A stretch of DNA of 11,285 nucleotides from Burkholderiales bacterium (GCA_014378085.1 JACMOJ010000416.1:1-11285), one strand, 5' to 3'. Numbered from the stretch's first letter, positions 1 through 7,817 are shown. The notes: generated from the letters alone by a model not told the origin. Translations and numbers: made by a program.

Positions 1-1861
1 TGCGACGGGTTATGTGCGCATAAAGGGCGTCAATAAACAGGAGGCTCGCGCCGCGACGGGAATGATGATCAGCATTGATCGCACCCGCATGGCGATCCGC
101 GACCGTATGCAGGCGGTGCTGAAGGATCAACCCTATTCAGGAGTCTTAATCGCACTCGCCATCGGCGAACAAAATGCGATCCCGGCGGCACAATGGAAGA
201 CGTTTTGGCGGACTGGTACCGGCCACTTGATGTCAATTTCAGGGCTGCATATTACGATGGTCGCAGCATTACTGTATTGGCTTGCGTTCCGCATTTGGGC
301 GCGGCTGCCACAGTTGACGGCGCGAATTCCGGCGCAACGTGTCGCGGCAGTGGTGGGGGCCGCCACCGCACTTGCGTATTCCCTGATTGCCGGCTTTTCC
401 GTGCCGACCCAACGTACTTTCTTTATGTTGCTGGTGGTCGCAATCGCCTTGACTATTGGCCGCGGAATCTCTGCATCGGGTATTCTGGCGTTTGCACTGT
501 TTGGCGTGGTGTTGCTTGACCCCTGGTGTGTATTAGCGCCCGGATTCTGGTTGTCGTTTGGTGCCGTGGCGATGATTTTCTATGTCACCGCGCATCGAAC
601 TGGGCAACTAAGTGCATTGCGCGCGGCTTTTTTGACACAGATCGCGGTGACGCTTGGACTACTGCCGATGACATTGGCTCTGTTCCAAGAAGTGTCGGTG
701 ATTTCACCTATTGCGAATGCGCTCGCCATACCAGTCGTAAGCTGGGTCGTTGTACCCATTACTTTGTTGGGTGCGTTGTTGCCAGCGGGCTTGTCAGATA
801 TCACCTTGCAGCTCGCACATTGGGTCATGAGCCTTACCTACGAATGCCTGTCTTGGCTCGCGGCGATGCCCAACGCGGTTTGGCAATCGCATGCGCCGGC
901 AATGTGGACGGTGGGGCTGGCAATGGTCGGCGTGGTCGTTGTGATGATGCCGCGCGGTTTGCCGATGCGCTGGATGGGTGCACTCGCGTTGCTGCCGATG
1001 TTTTTTGTGTTGCCACCGGCACCCAAGCCTGGCGAGTTGTGGCTGACCCTGCTCGACGTTGGCCAAGGGTTGGCGACGGTGGTGCGAACCGCCACCCATA
1101 CGCTGGTCTACGATACCGGGCCGAAGTGGAATCCCGACGCGGATTCGGGGAATCGCATCGTGGTTCCGTATCTGCGCGGCGAAGGTATTCGTAGCCTTGA
1201 TGCGCTGGTTGTGACGCATGACGATGAGGATCACACCGGCGGTGCACGCTCTGTCATCGATGCGCGCAGCCCCGGTTGGGTACTGACGTCCGTGCCAAAA
1301 GATCGGGACTATTTGGCCAATGCAAAAGAAGTGATGCAATGTGAAGTTGGCGACGGTTGGCGTTGGGACGGGGTTGAGTTTGACGTGTTACATCCGACCT
1401 CGATTGCCTATGACGAAACGCGCAAGACGAACAACATGGGCTGTGTCATCAAAATCACCGCACCCGGCGGCACGGTATTGATGACCGCGGACATCGAAAA
1501 ACTGGTTGAGGCTGAGTTGGTGAATCGTGCGGGAAGTGAATTGAAATCGGATGTGCTCATCGTGCCGCATCACGGCAGTAAGACCTCGTCCACCGATGCG
1601 CTGCTGGATGCGGTTCAGCCACCACTTGCCGTGCTGCCGGTCGGCTACCGCAATCGGTTCCGTCACCCACACCCGGATGTGCAGTCACGCTATGTCGCGC
1701 GCGGCATCCCGATCCGTCGTACCGATTGGGAAGGCGCGATAACGCTCAAGTTTGCAACCGATGCCATCGGCAGGCCATCGATCGAATCGTATCGATCCCA
1801 GCGCCAGCGTTATTGGACAGATATGCCGCAGACACAGGTGGCAGGCGAGCCAGGACCATGA
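1..1861 (+). CDS. comEC: ComEC/Rec2-family DNA uptake channel, 5'-truncated by the window edge
   Basis: ComEC forms the inner-membrane channel that carries single-stranded DNA into the cytoplasm during natural transformation. The frame is open to the left edge (base 2), so the GTG at 14 is an internal valine and not the start; the family is usually about 750-850 residues and roughly 615-620 are present here. Counting from codon 14, residues about 40-335 form the polytopic competence domain, with the typical stretch around GTGHLMSISGLHIT (68-81) and many hydrophobic helices. Residues about 340-580 are a metallo-beta-lactamase-like domain: DVGQG (348-352), the metal-site motif THDDEDHTGG (401-410), VPHHGS (517-522) and HPHP (551-554). 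The family's H-x-D-x-D-H version of the metal motif is intact. It ends at TGA 1859-1861 and converges on the small gene at 2092-2394. The missing N-terminus probably holds the DUF4131/OB-fold region. The identification is firm; whether the cell is competent is not shown. Confidence 0.95.
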   Translation, partial: ATGYVRIKGVNKQEARAATGMMISIDRTRMAIRDRMQAVLKDQPYSGVLIALAIGEQNAIPAAQWKTFWRTGTGHLMSISGLHITMVAALLYWLAFRIWARLPQLTARIPAQRVAAVVGAATALAYSLIAGFSVPTQRTFFMLLVVAIALTIGRGISASGILAFALFGVVLLDPWCVLAPGFWLSFGAVAMIFYVTAHRTGQLSALRAAFLTQIAVTLGLLPMTLALFQEVSVISPIANALAIPVVSWVVVPITLLGALLPAGLSDITLQLAHWVMSLTYECLSWLAAMPNAVWQSHAPAMWTVGLAMVGVVVVMMPRGLPMRWMGALALLPMFFVLPPAPKPGELWLTLLDVGQGLATVVRTATHTLVYDTGPKWNPDADSGNRIVVPYLRGEGIRSLDALVVTHDDEDHTGGARSVIDARSPGWVLTSVPKDRDYLANAKEVMQCEVGDGWRWDGVEFDVLHPTSIAYDETRKTNNMGCVIKITAPGGTVLMTADIEKLVEAELVNRAGSELKSDVLIVPHHGSKTSSTDALLDAVQPPLAVLPVGYRNRFRHPHPDVQSRYVARGIPIRRTDWEGAITLKFATDAIGRPSIESYRSQRQRYWTDMPQTQVAGEPGP

Positions 1862-2007
1862 CCGGCCGTGGCCGCTGCGCAGTACTACCCGGAACGCCAC
1901 GCAGCCCCGAGTGCAAAAGGGGATGTGAAAATTTTGTGAGCAGCCGCCACCTGATAAATTTCATCTCTACATTTGACAGCCCCTGTCGGTGTCGCGCGAC
2001 GCTGTTG

Positions 2008-2075
2008 GCCTAAGTTTGCGCTGGACCTCACCACTTTGTGACCGCTAATGTTGGCCGCGGCCGTCGGACTTAGGC
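2008..2075. repeat. Inverted repeat and short palindromes in the gap after comEC
   Basis: The 230 bp between the comEC stop and the convergent small gene (1862-2091) holds no credible gene. It contains a perfect 8-bp inverted repeat, GCCTAAGT at 2008-2015 and ACTTAGGC at 2068-2075, separated by 52 bp. It also holds two 10-bp perfect palindromes, GTCGCGCGAC at 1991-2000 and GGCCGCGGCC at 2053-2062, and a 5-bp stem with a 3-base loop at 1975-1987. None is followed by a T-run on either strand, so a classical intrinsic terminator is not evident. These are visible sequence symmetries; any role in ending the two convergent transcripts is a guess. Confidence 0.35.
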
Positions 2076-2091
2076 GGATGGTGCGGCGCCG

Positions 2092-2394
2092 TCAGCCACG
2101 CGTGCCCAACACGTATTTTTGCGCTGGCTTAGGCTTGTCTTCAACGGCCTCGGCCGTCTTCTGCGGCACGCTAGTCAGCTTTGCGGCTGGCGCAGGCGTC
2201 AATAGGCCCAATTTGTCTTTCAAATCCAACGCCAGTAATACGATTTCCTCGGAGTCGACTTCCTCCGCTTGGGTAAGCACAATCCGGGCGTACGCTGGAT
2301 CGGCGATCAGTTGGGTGATGTCTACGGCAATACCGCCGTTACGCTTCAGCAAGATCTTTAAGTGCGCGAGCTTTTTGAGTAAGTCATTGTCCAT
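2092..2394 (-). CDS. Small conserved-looking hypothetical protein, 100 aa
   Basis: I do not recognise a characterised family. The product starts MDNDLLKKLAHLKILLKRNG and looks like a compact, mostly helical, soluble protein over residues 1-65. An alternating acidic/hydrophobic segment (EEVDSEEIVLLALDLKDKLG, 44-63) is followed by a proline/alanine/lysine-rich, probably disordered tail to the TGA at 2092-2094. There is no signal peptide or membrane segment. The start ATG (2392-2394) has only a partial purine-rich site (GGA about 7 nt upstream on the minus strand). The gene lies downstream of the transglutaminase/amidoligase gene on the same strand, but a candidate terminator at 2442-2466 stands between them, so it may be a separate unit. 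It is judged real because its composition is protein-like and it fills an otherwise empty interval; overlapping plus-strand frames read as low-complexity Ser/Arg/Ala text. No function can be assigned. Confidence 0.7.
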   Translation of the reverse strand: MDNDLLKKLAHLKILLKRNGGIAVDITQLIADPAYARIVLTQAEEVDSEEIVLLALDLKDKLGLLTPAPAAKLTSVPQKTAEAVEDKPKPAQKYVLGTRG

Positions 2395-2441
2395 GTTCTG
2401 TTCCAGACGTTTTTGGTTATTTTTGGCAACTATCGTCTAGC

Positions 2442-2466
2442 AAAAATCGCGCCACCGCTCGGCGCA
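2442..2466 (-). terminator. Candidate rho-independent terminator of the four-gene cluster
   Basis: On the minus strand, GCGCC (2465-2461) pairs with GGCGC (2453-2449) around a 7-base loop. A T-G wobble pair extends the stem to six, and a TTTTT run follows at 2446-2442 after two bases. It lies about 150 nt downstream of the transglutaminase/amidoligase stop and about 50 bp before the start of the small gene at 2394. The position fits the end of the cluster transcript. The stem is short, so efficiency is uncertain. Confidence 0.45.
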
Positions 2467-2528
2467 CGAACGGGCCCATCGGAGAGGGTAGCTTGTATCG
2501 TTATGATGCGGTTGGCGAACCAGAACCA

Positions 2529-2580
2529 CCACAACGGCGCACCACAACGGCGCACCACGGCGGCGCGCCACAATGGGGCA
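2529..2580. repeat. 13-bp minisatellite, four tandem copies
   Basis: The unit CCACAACGGCGCA occurs at 2529-2541 and again identically at 2542-2554. It is followed by two diverged copies, CCACGGCGGCGCG at 2555-2567 (10 of 13 matches) and CCACAATGGGGCA at 2568-2580 (11 of 13). The array sits in the 3' untranslated region of the minus-strand cluster, about 30 bp past the TAG of the last gene. It has no spacers, so it is not a CRISPR. Copy number could vary by slippage between strains. Confidence 0.8.
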
Positions 2581-2612
2581 TCTATTGGGATATCATTTGG
2601 ACACATCTGCCG

Positions 2613-5600
2613 CTACTGCCCGCCGTGCAACCTTTTTGGCATTAGCTGTGCGCCATCAAAATCCGGCGCACGACGCAAATCGAGCGTGAACGGAAATGCC
2701 GGATTACGGCCTTCGAGTTTGAGTTCGAGTGGTCCGGGCGTATGCCCGATTTTTTGGAAACGGGCGACGCGGCGGGCTTCTGCTTCATTCGCGTTAACCG
2801 GGAAGGTGTCGTAGTTTCGCCCACCCGGATGACTAACGTGGTACGTACAACCACCTACGGAGCGCCCAGACCAAAGATCGACGAGGTCGAACACTAACGG
2901 CGTATGCACACCGATAGTTGGGTGTAGGGCTGACGACGGTGCCCAAGCCCGGTAACGTACGCCAGCGACAAACTCCCCGGGTGTGCCGGTCGGCGTTAAT
3001 GGCACCACACGACCATTACATGCCACCACATGTCGCTGTTGTATCATTCCCGATACCTTTACCTGCATACGCTCGAGGCTGGAATCGACATACCGCGCAG
3101 TACCGGAGCCTGCCATTTCTTCACCCAATACGTGCCATGGCTGGATCGCTTGTCGAAGCTCGACCTCTACACCCTGATAGGCAACCGTACCAAAGCGTGG
3201 AAAGCGGAACTCAATGAATGGCGCAAACCATTCCATCTTAAATGCGTAGCCGGACGCGTTAAGGTCGTCCACCACCGCCTTCATGTCTTGCGCGACAAAG
3301 TACGGCAACATAAATCGATCGTGTAACTCAGTGCCCCAGCGAATCAGTTTTGCAGTGTAGGGTGTTTTCCAGAAGCGCGAAATCAGCGCGCGCAGTAGAA
3401 GCGTCTGTGTCAGGCTCATCTCTGCGTGTGGCGGCATTTCAAAGGCGCGGAATTCCAGCAAGCCCAGTCGCCCGGTCGGGCCGTCCGGTGAATACAGTTT
3501 GTCGATGGAAAACTCGGCACGGTGGGTATTGCCGGTCAAATCAACCAAAAAATTGCGCAGGATACGGTCGGCCAACCACGGCAACTCAGTTTCATCCCCA
3601 GCGTTGAGTTTGGCTTCCATTTGTTCAAACGCAATTTCTAATTCGTAAAGCGTGTCTGAGCGCGCCTCATCAACACGCGGACTCTGCGAAGTTGGGCCAA
3701 TGAAAGTTCCAGAAAACAAATACGAAAGTGCTGGATGATTCTGCCAATAGGTGATCAGTGAGCGCAGCAGGTCGGGGCGGCGCAACATCGGTGAATCTTT
3801 TGGTGTGACGCCACCAACCGTGACGTGGTTGCCGCCGCCAGTACCGGTATGTTTGCCGTCGAGCATAAACTTCTCGGTACCCAACCGCGAGAGGCGGGCT
3901 TCTTCGTATAGCGTTTTGGTGTTGCCAACTAACTCGCGCCAACTCGAAGACGGGTGAATATTGAATTCGTTGACGCCGGGGTCTGGCGTCACCGCAAACT
4001 TTTTCAGGCGATCGTCCGATGGTGGTGTGTAGCCCTCGATGCGCACCGGTGTCGCGGTTTGTTTAGCCGTCGCTTCGACTGCGCTAACCAGCGACAAGTA
4101 GTCTTCAAGTCGCTCCAACGGTGGGAAAAACACGTGCAGGATGCCGTTCCGCACCTCGACACACAACGCCGTGCGTACCACGTCCTTAGCCGATTCGCCT
4201 TTTTTGAGTTTCGACTTCTTCGGCTTTTCAAGGTCTTTCTGTGTAGCGAGCTTCATTTGCGCTGATAGCGCCTCGCGCTCGCCAAATGGATCGCCTGCCA
4301 GGATCGTTTCCATGTCGGCGGGTGCGACCCACGGCAGGCTGTTCAGCGGCAGTCTAAAGCCGACCGGCGAATCGCCTTCAACAAGATACAAATGGTTGGT
4401 TGCCAACGGCCATAGAGAGGACGCCCATTCGGTTGGCTCTGAGGCTTTTTCTCGCGGACGTGGCCGCATCGGCAACACGTATCCCGTCGGCTCGCCGATT
4501 TTTCCCTGCAATTGTTTGAGGAGTCCTTCGGTGATCAACGCTCTCGCGCTGGCGTCTTTCAAATCCGGCGAGGCGGGGTCGATATTGACCGGTAATTGCG
4601 ACTCATCTCGTATTGTTCGCCAGATGCTTTCGTATGCCGGCATCGCGTAATCGGGATGCAGCCCCAACGCAAGCGCGAGCGCCTGGCTGAAAGTCTTGGT
4701 GATATCGGTACTGTGTTTGGTGGCTTCTGTCGCGACCAATGTCGGGTCCTGCCAGAGCGGCGTGCCGTCCGGCCGCCAATAACACGATAGCGCCCAGCGC
4801 GGAAGCGGCTCGCCGGGGTACCACTTACCTTGCCCAAAGTGGAGTAAGCCACCGGGCGCGAACAACTTTTGCATACGCAGGAACAAAACGGTTGCCAGTT
4901 CTAACTTCTTCGGCGAATGTGCGGTGACATTCCACTCTGGACCTTCCATGTCGTCGACCGACACAAACGTCGGCTCCCCGCCCATCGTGAGTCGAACGTC
5001 ATTCGCGATTAATTCAGCATCGACTTGATCACCGAGTTTGAGCACCTGCTGCCACTGCGTTTCACTAAACGGTTTCGTTACACGCGGGTCTTCGTGGATG
5101 CGTGTCACCGTCATCGCAAAGTCTAGCTTCGATTCACACACGTCGGTAAAGCCCGATACCGGTGCGGCCGACGAGGGGATCGCCGTGCAGGCGAGTGGGA
5201 TATGCCCTTCACCCGCCAGTAGGCCAGAGGTGGGGTCGAGGCCGATCCAGCCGGCACCCGGCAGATACGCTTCGCACCACGCGTGCAAGTCCGTGAAATC
5301 CTGAGCCGTGCCGGAGGGGCCGTCGAGCGCTTTCTGGTCAGCTGTCAACTGAATGAGGTAGCCCGATGCGAATCGTGCGGCGATCCCGAAGTGGCGAAGA
5401 ATTTGAACCAGCAACCAACCACTATCGCGACAAGATCCCTGCGCGCGTTCGAGCGTCACTTCTGGCGCCTGGACACCCGCTTCCATCCGAATCAGGTAGG
5501 AAATATCGCGTTGCAGCTTGGCGTTAAGCGCGACGAGAAAATCGATGGTGTTTATGGGTTTGCCGAGAAACTCCGCGCGCGCGGAAGCTAGCCACTTGGT

Positions 5601-5981
5601 TAGCAACGGACCGGTAGGATCAATTTCCAAATACGCGGCAAGTTCGCGCTTGTTGTCGTTGGTGTAGGCGAACGGGAATTGCTCCGCGTACGCCTCCATA
5701 AAGAAGTCGAACGGATTAATCACCGTCATATCCGCGACAAGGTCGACCTCGATGCACAGTTCGCTGCTCTTTTCTGGGAAGACCAGACGCGCCAGCCAAT
5801 TGCCGTAGGGGTCTTGTTGCCAATTTAGAAAGTGTTTCTCCGGTCGCACCTTTAACGAATAACTCTCAATGGGCGTTCGGGCATGCGCGGCGGGGCGCAG
5901 ACGCACCTCGTGCGGCGATAGCGATACCGGCCGGTCAAAGATGTAGTGCGTTTTGTGGTGTAAGGCAACTCGGATGGTCAT
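2613..5981 (-). CDS. Transglutaminase-like protein fused to DUF2126 putative amidoligase, 1122 aa
   Basis: Residues 1-about 95 are the bacterial transglutaminase N-terminal beta domain (VALHHKTHYIFDRPV, then HEVRLRP). Residues about 150-260 are the transglutaminase-like papain fold, with an intact triad: Cys184 in GSCRDS, His233 in DLHAW and Asp249 in LDPTSG. From about 326 to the end is the DUF2126 region, which Pfam treats as a putative amidoligase: GGEPTFVS (334-341), GQGKWYPGEPLPRW (383-396), GTGGGNHV (713-720), LLEFRAFEMPPH (841-852) and the C-terminal GGCTYHVSHPGGR block (1043-1055). A lysine-rich linker lies at 584-600. The length of about 1100 residues is normal for the fusion. No signal peptide is seen, so it is probably cytoplasmic. 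The ATG at 5979-5981 gives the family's usual N-terminus; the ribosome site is weak (GAG, 9-nt spacing). It is the last gene of the cluster, 70 bp after Anbu. Predicted to form and/or break amide bonds on an unknown peptide; the substrate is unknown. Confidence 0.93.
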   Translation of the reverse strand: MTIRVALHHKTHYIFDRPVSLSPHEVRLRPAAHARTPIESYSLKVRPEKHFLNWQQDPYGNWLARLVFPEKSSELCIEVDLVADMTVINPFDFFMEAYAEQFPFAYTNDNKRELAAYLEIDPTGPLLTKWLASARAEFLGKPINTIDFLVALNAKLQRDISYLIRMEAGVQAPEVTLERAQGSCRDSGWLLVQILRHFGIAARFASGYLIQLTADQKALDGPSGTAQDFTDLHAWCEAYLPGAGWIGLDPTSGLLAGEGHIPLACTAIPSSAAPVSGFTDVCESKLDFAMTVTRIHEDPRVTKPFSETQWQQVLKLGDQVDAELIANDVRLTMGGEPTFVSVDDMEGPEWNVTAHSPKKLELATVLFLRMQKLFAPGGLLHFGQGKWYPGEPLPRWALSCYWRPDGTPLWQDPTLVATEATKHSTDITKTFSQALALALGLHPDYAMPAYESIWRTIRDESQLPVNIDPASPDLKDASARALITEGLLKQLQGKIGEPTGYVLPMRPRPREKASEPTEWASSLWPLATNHLYLVEGDSPVGFRLPLNSLPWVAPADMETILAGDPFGEREALSAQMKLATQKDLEKPKKSKLKKGESAKDVVRTALCVEVRNGILHVFFPPLERLEDYLSLVSAVEATAKQTATPVRIEGYTPPSDDRLKKFAVTPDPGVNEFNIHPSSSWRELVGNTKTLYEEARLSRLGTEKFMLDGKHTGTGGGNHVTVGGVTPKDSPMLRRPDLLRSLITYWQNHPALSYLFSGTFIGPTSQSPRVDEARSDTLYELEIAFEQMEAKLNAGDETELPWLADRILRNFLVDLTGNTHRAEFSIDKLYSPDGPTGRLGLLEFRAFEMPPHAEMSLTQTLLLRALISRFWKTPYTAKLIRWGTELHDRFMLPYFVAQDMKAVVDDLNASGYAFKMEWFAPFIEFRFPRFGTVAYQGVEVELRQAIQPWHVLGEEMAGSGTARYVDSSLERMQVKVSGMIQQRHVVACNGRVVPLTPTGTPGEFVAGVRYRAWAPSSALHPTIGVHTPLVFDLVDLWSGRSVGGCTYHVSHPGGRNYDTFPVNANEAEARRVARFQKIGHTPGPLELKLEGRNPAFPFTLDLRRAPDFDGAQLMPKRLHGGQ

Positions 5982-6020
5982 TTTATAAGGCTCGCATTAC
6001 TCGCTCGTGGTTCCCGCGCT

Positions 6021-6047
6021 GTTTGGCAATGGTGCGGAAGGCCAAAC
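6021..6047 (-). other. Intercistronic stem-loop between Anbu and the transglutaminase/amidoligase gene
   Basis: In the 70-bp gap, minus-strand GTTTGGC (6047-6041) and GCCAAAC (6027-6021) form a perfect 7-bp stem around a 13-base loop, starting 5 bp after the Anbu stop. No T-run follows, so it is not a standard terminator. It could shield the Anbu 3' end or cut read-through to the last gene. The symmetry is seen directly; the role is inferred. Confidence 0.4.
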
Positions 6048-6051
6048 CAGA

Positions 6052-6792
6052 TCACTCCATCCAATCCGGATCAGGCAGCTCGCTAAACACTCTACGCAAT
6101 CCGCCGCCCCAACGCTGCCGAACCATTGAGAAGTATGGGTCGCCTTCGCGAATACGTTGCTGCACACCAACCCGCAACGAGTCGCGTGGATACCACAGCA
6201 TATCAATCGGCAAACCCACCGAGATGTTTGACCTGATGGTCGAGTCAAACGAGATCAACACACACTTTGCCGCCTCTTTTTGTGGTGTTGACGTGGTGAG
6301 CACGCGATCAAGAATGGGTTTGCCATATTTGGCTTCGCCCAATTGAAAGTACGGCGTTTCATCCGAGGCTTCGATAAAATTGCCTTGCGGATAAATGTGA
6401 AACAGACGCTGGCCCTCGCCACGAATTTGTCCGCCGACAATGAGATTCGATGAAGAGTCGACGCCGCCAGCGTTTAGCGCGTGCCCATCGCGCTTAACCA
6501 TCGCTCGCAGTGCGTCACCCACCAGTGTGGCGACGTCAAACATAGACGGCACATTCCAAATTGTTTGTTTGTCCTCTTTGGGCAAAACGTGAATGTGGCG
6601 GTCAAGAATATTGGTGACACCTTGCGTCATACCAAGATTTCCCGACGACAGCACCACAATGACGCGATCGTCGGGGCGCTCATAGACGCGAGTTTTGCAA
6701 AAAGTCGCAACCTGATCCACGCCCGCATTGGTGCGTGAGTCGGATGCAAAGATCATCCCGGAATCGAGGCGAAGGGCAACGCAGTAAGTCAT
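6052..6792 (-). CDS. anbu: Anbu proteasome-type protease (ancestral beta subunit, COG3484), 246 aa
   Basis: Anbu is a bacterial N-terminal-nucleophile hydrolase related to proteasome beta subunits and HslV; known structures are open, helical or lock-washer-like assemblies in the cytoplasm. The product begins MTYCVAL, so removal of Met exposes Thr as the nucleophile. The expected partners are present: Asp18 in FASDSRTNAGVD and Lys33 in FCKTRVY (Asp17 and Lys32 in mature numbering). SSGNLG (49-54) and a glycine-containing stretch near 118-126 are typical. The length is usual for the family, and there is no long propeptide. The ATG (6790-6792) is preceded by AGAGAAG with suitable spacing. It lies 33 bp after the alpha-E gene and 70 bp before the transglutaminase/amidoligase gene. 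No ATPase unfoldase of the HslU or ClpX type is encoded in the window, so the substrate is probably a small or already unfolded peptide. Identification is firm; the physiological role is unknown. Confidence 0.94.
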   Translation of the reverse strand: MTYCVALRLDSGMIFASDSRTNAGVDQVATFCKTRVYERPDDRVIVVLSSGNLGMTQGVTNILDRHIHVLPKEDKQTIWNVPSMFDVATLVGDALRAMVKRDGHALNAGGVDSSSNLIVGGQIRGEGQRLFHIYPQGNFIEASDETPYFQLGEAKYGKPILDRVLTTSTPQKEAAKCVLISFDSTIRSNISVGLPIDMLWYPRDSLRVGVQQRIREGDPYFSMVRQRWGGGLRRVFSELPDPDWME

Positions 6793-6825
6793 GTTCTTCT
6801 CTTATTGTTTGGCATCGAAGGGCGG

Positions 6826-7812
6826 TTAAGCAGCGACGCCCGACGCCTGACTTTGCACCGAGACAGGCGGCAAGGTCGGCGCGAAGAACGCAGTATTAAT
6901 TTCGGCACTGAGTCTGCCGGTATGGGTGAGAAATTCCGTCAGGTACTCGTGCAAGCCTTGTGCAAAGATATCCTGCACCCGTCCAAACTGTAATGAGGCG
7001 TAGACCTCACCGGCCAAGCGCGTAGCCTCATGCGAAGAACTGTTCTCGACGGCGCGCAGAATTTCGTAGACGTCGTGCATACAAAAGTGCAGCGAGCGCG
7101 GAATGTCCACACGCAGGATGAGTAACTCCGCGATACGCAGCGGTGTGATGACATCGCGATAGACTTTCCGATAGGACTCGAACGCCGAAACCGAACGTAA
7201 CACGGCAGACCATTGGTAATAATCGACCGCGCCACCAACATCGTCGACTGACGGCAGCAGGATGTGATATTTCGCGTCGATAATGCGCGCGGTATTGTCG
7301 GAGCGTTCCATATAAGTGCCAAGACGATGGAACTGAAACGCGTCGTCGCGGCGGATGGTGCCAAACGTCACGCCACGGAACAGATGCGAACGCTCTTTCA
7401 CCCATTCAAAAAAGGCCGAGACACCTTTTGAATAAAGGCGGTCCTCGTCCATGTTTTGCATCTCAATCCACGTGCTATTCAGAACTTCCCACATTTCGGA
7501 AGTAATGGTGCCCCGCACGGCACGCGCATTTTCTCGCGCTTGTTTGGCGCAGTTATAAATCGATGTTGGGTTTTCTGGGTCAAGCGCCATAAAGTGCAGT
7601 ACTTCTTTGGCGCAGACTAAGCTGTGGCGACCGCTAAAGGGAAACAGCGTACCAGTTATATTTAATGGTGCAAACCATTCTTGATCCTGTAGTTCGGCAT
7701 CTTTAGTGAGTAGTGACATCCGATATGCGACGTCAAGAATACGCGCCTGGTTCTCCGCGCGTTCAACGTAGCGCGCCATCCAATAAAGCATTGCGGCGGT
7801 TCGACTCAGCAT
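6826..7812 (-). CDS. Alpha-E domain protein (DUF403, COG2307), 328 aa
   Basis: An all-helical protein of the alpha-E family, named for its conserved helices and glutamates. The diagnostic N-terminus is complete: MLSRTAAMLYWMARYVERAE (1-20), followed by NQARILD. The second family motif is MERSDNTARIIDAKYHILLP (168-187). The remainder is helical, with SLHFCMHDVYEIL at 240-252 and a polar tail rich in Pro, Val, Ser and Ala after 310. The length is normal for a stand-alone protein. In many genomes this domain is fused to the C-terminus of the circularly permuted ATP-grasp protein encoded just upstream; here the two are separate genes 187 bp apart. That gap holds no convincing gene or terminator. 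The start is well supported by a strong ribosome site at 7818-7823. No catalytic activity is demonstrated for the family; it is thought to assist the ATP-grasp ligase, perhaps by binding its substrate. Confidence 0.93.
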   Translation of the reverse strand: MLSRTAAMLYWMARYVERAENQARILDVAYRMSLLTKDAELQDQEWFAPLNITGTLFPFSGRHSLVCAKEVLHFMALDPENPTSIYNCAKQARENARAVRGTITSEMWEVLNSTWIEMQNMDEDRLYSKGVSAFFEWVKERSHLFRGVTFGTIRRDDAFQFHRLGTYMERSDNTARIIDAKYHILLPSVDDVGGAVDYYQWSAVLRSVSAFESYRKVYRDVITPLRIAELLILRVDIPRSLHFCMHDVYEILRAVENSSSHEATRLAGEVYASLQFGRVQDIFAQGLHEYLTEFLTHTGRLSAEINTAFFAPTLPPVSVQSQASGVAA

Positions 7813-7817
7813 TGTCT

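Noticed and set aside
14..16. GTG at 14 as the comEC start
   Set aside because: The frame continues upstream to the window edge and the N-terminal part of the family is missing, so this codon is internal.
1726..2013. 95-residue plus-strand frame across the comEC stop
   Set aside because: Most of it is an alternative frame of comEC, and the remainder has no recognisable features or ribosome site.
2048..2440. 130-residue plus-strand frame over the small gene
   Set aside because: It reads antisense through 2092-2394 with a Ser/Ala/Arg-biased product; the minus-strand frame looks far more like a protein.
2529..2580. Possible CRISPR array
   Set aside because: The 13-bp units abut without spacers, are too short and diverge quickly; no cas gene is near.
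2413..2814. 133-residue plus-strand frame covering the 13-bp repeats
   Set aside because: It runs through the candidate terminator and the repeat and is antisense to the end of the transglutaminase/amidoligase gene; the product is low-complexity His/Arg/Pro/Ser.
5997..6248. 83-residue minus-strand frame overlapping the end of Anbu
   Set aside because: It is out of frame with the clearly conserved Anbu coding sequence and has a Cys/Arg/Thr-rich, unstructured composition.
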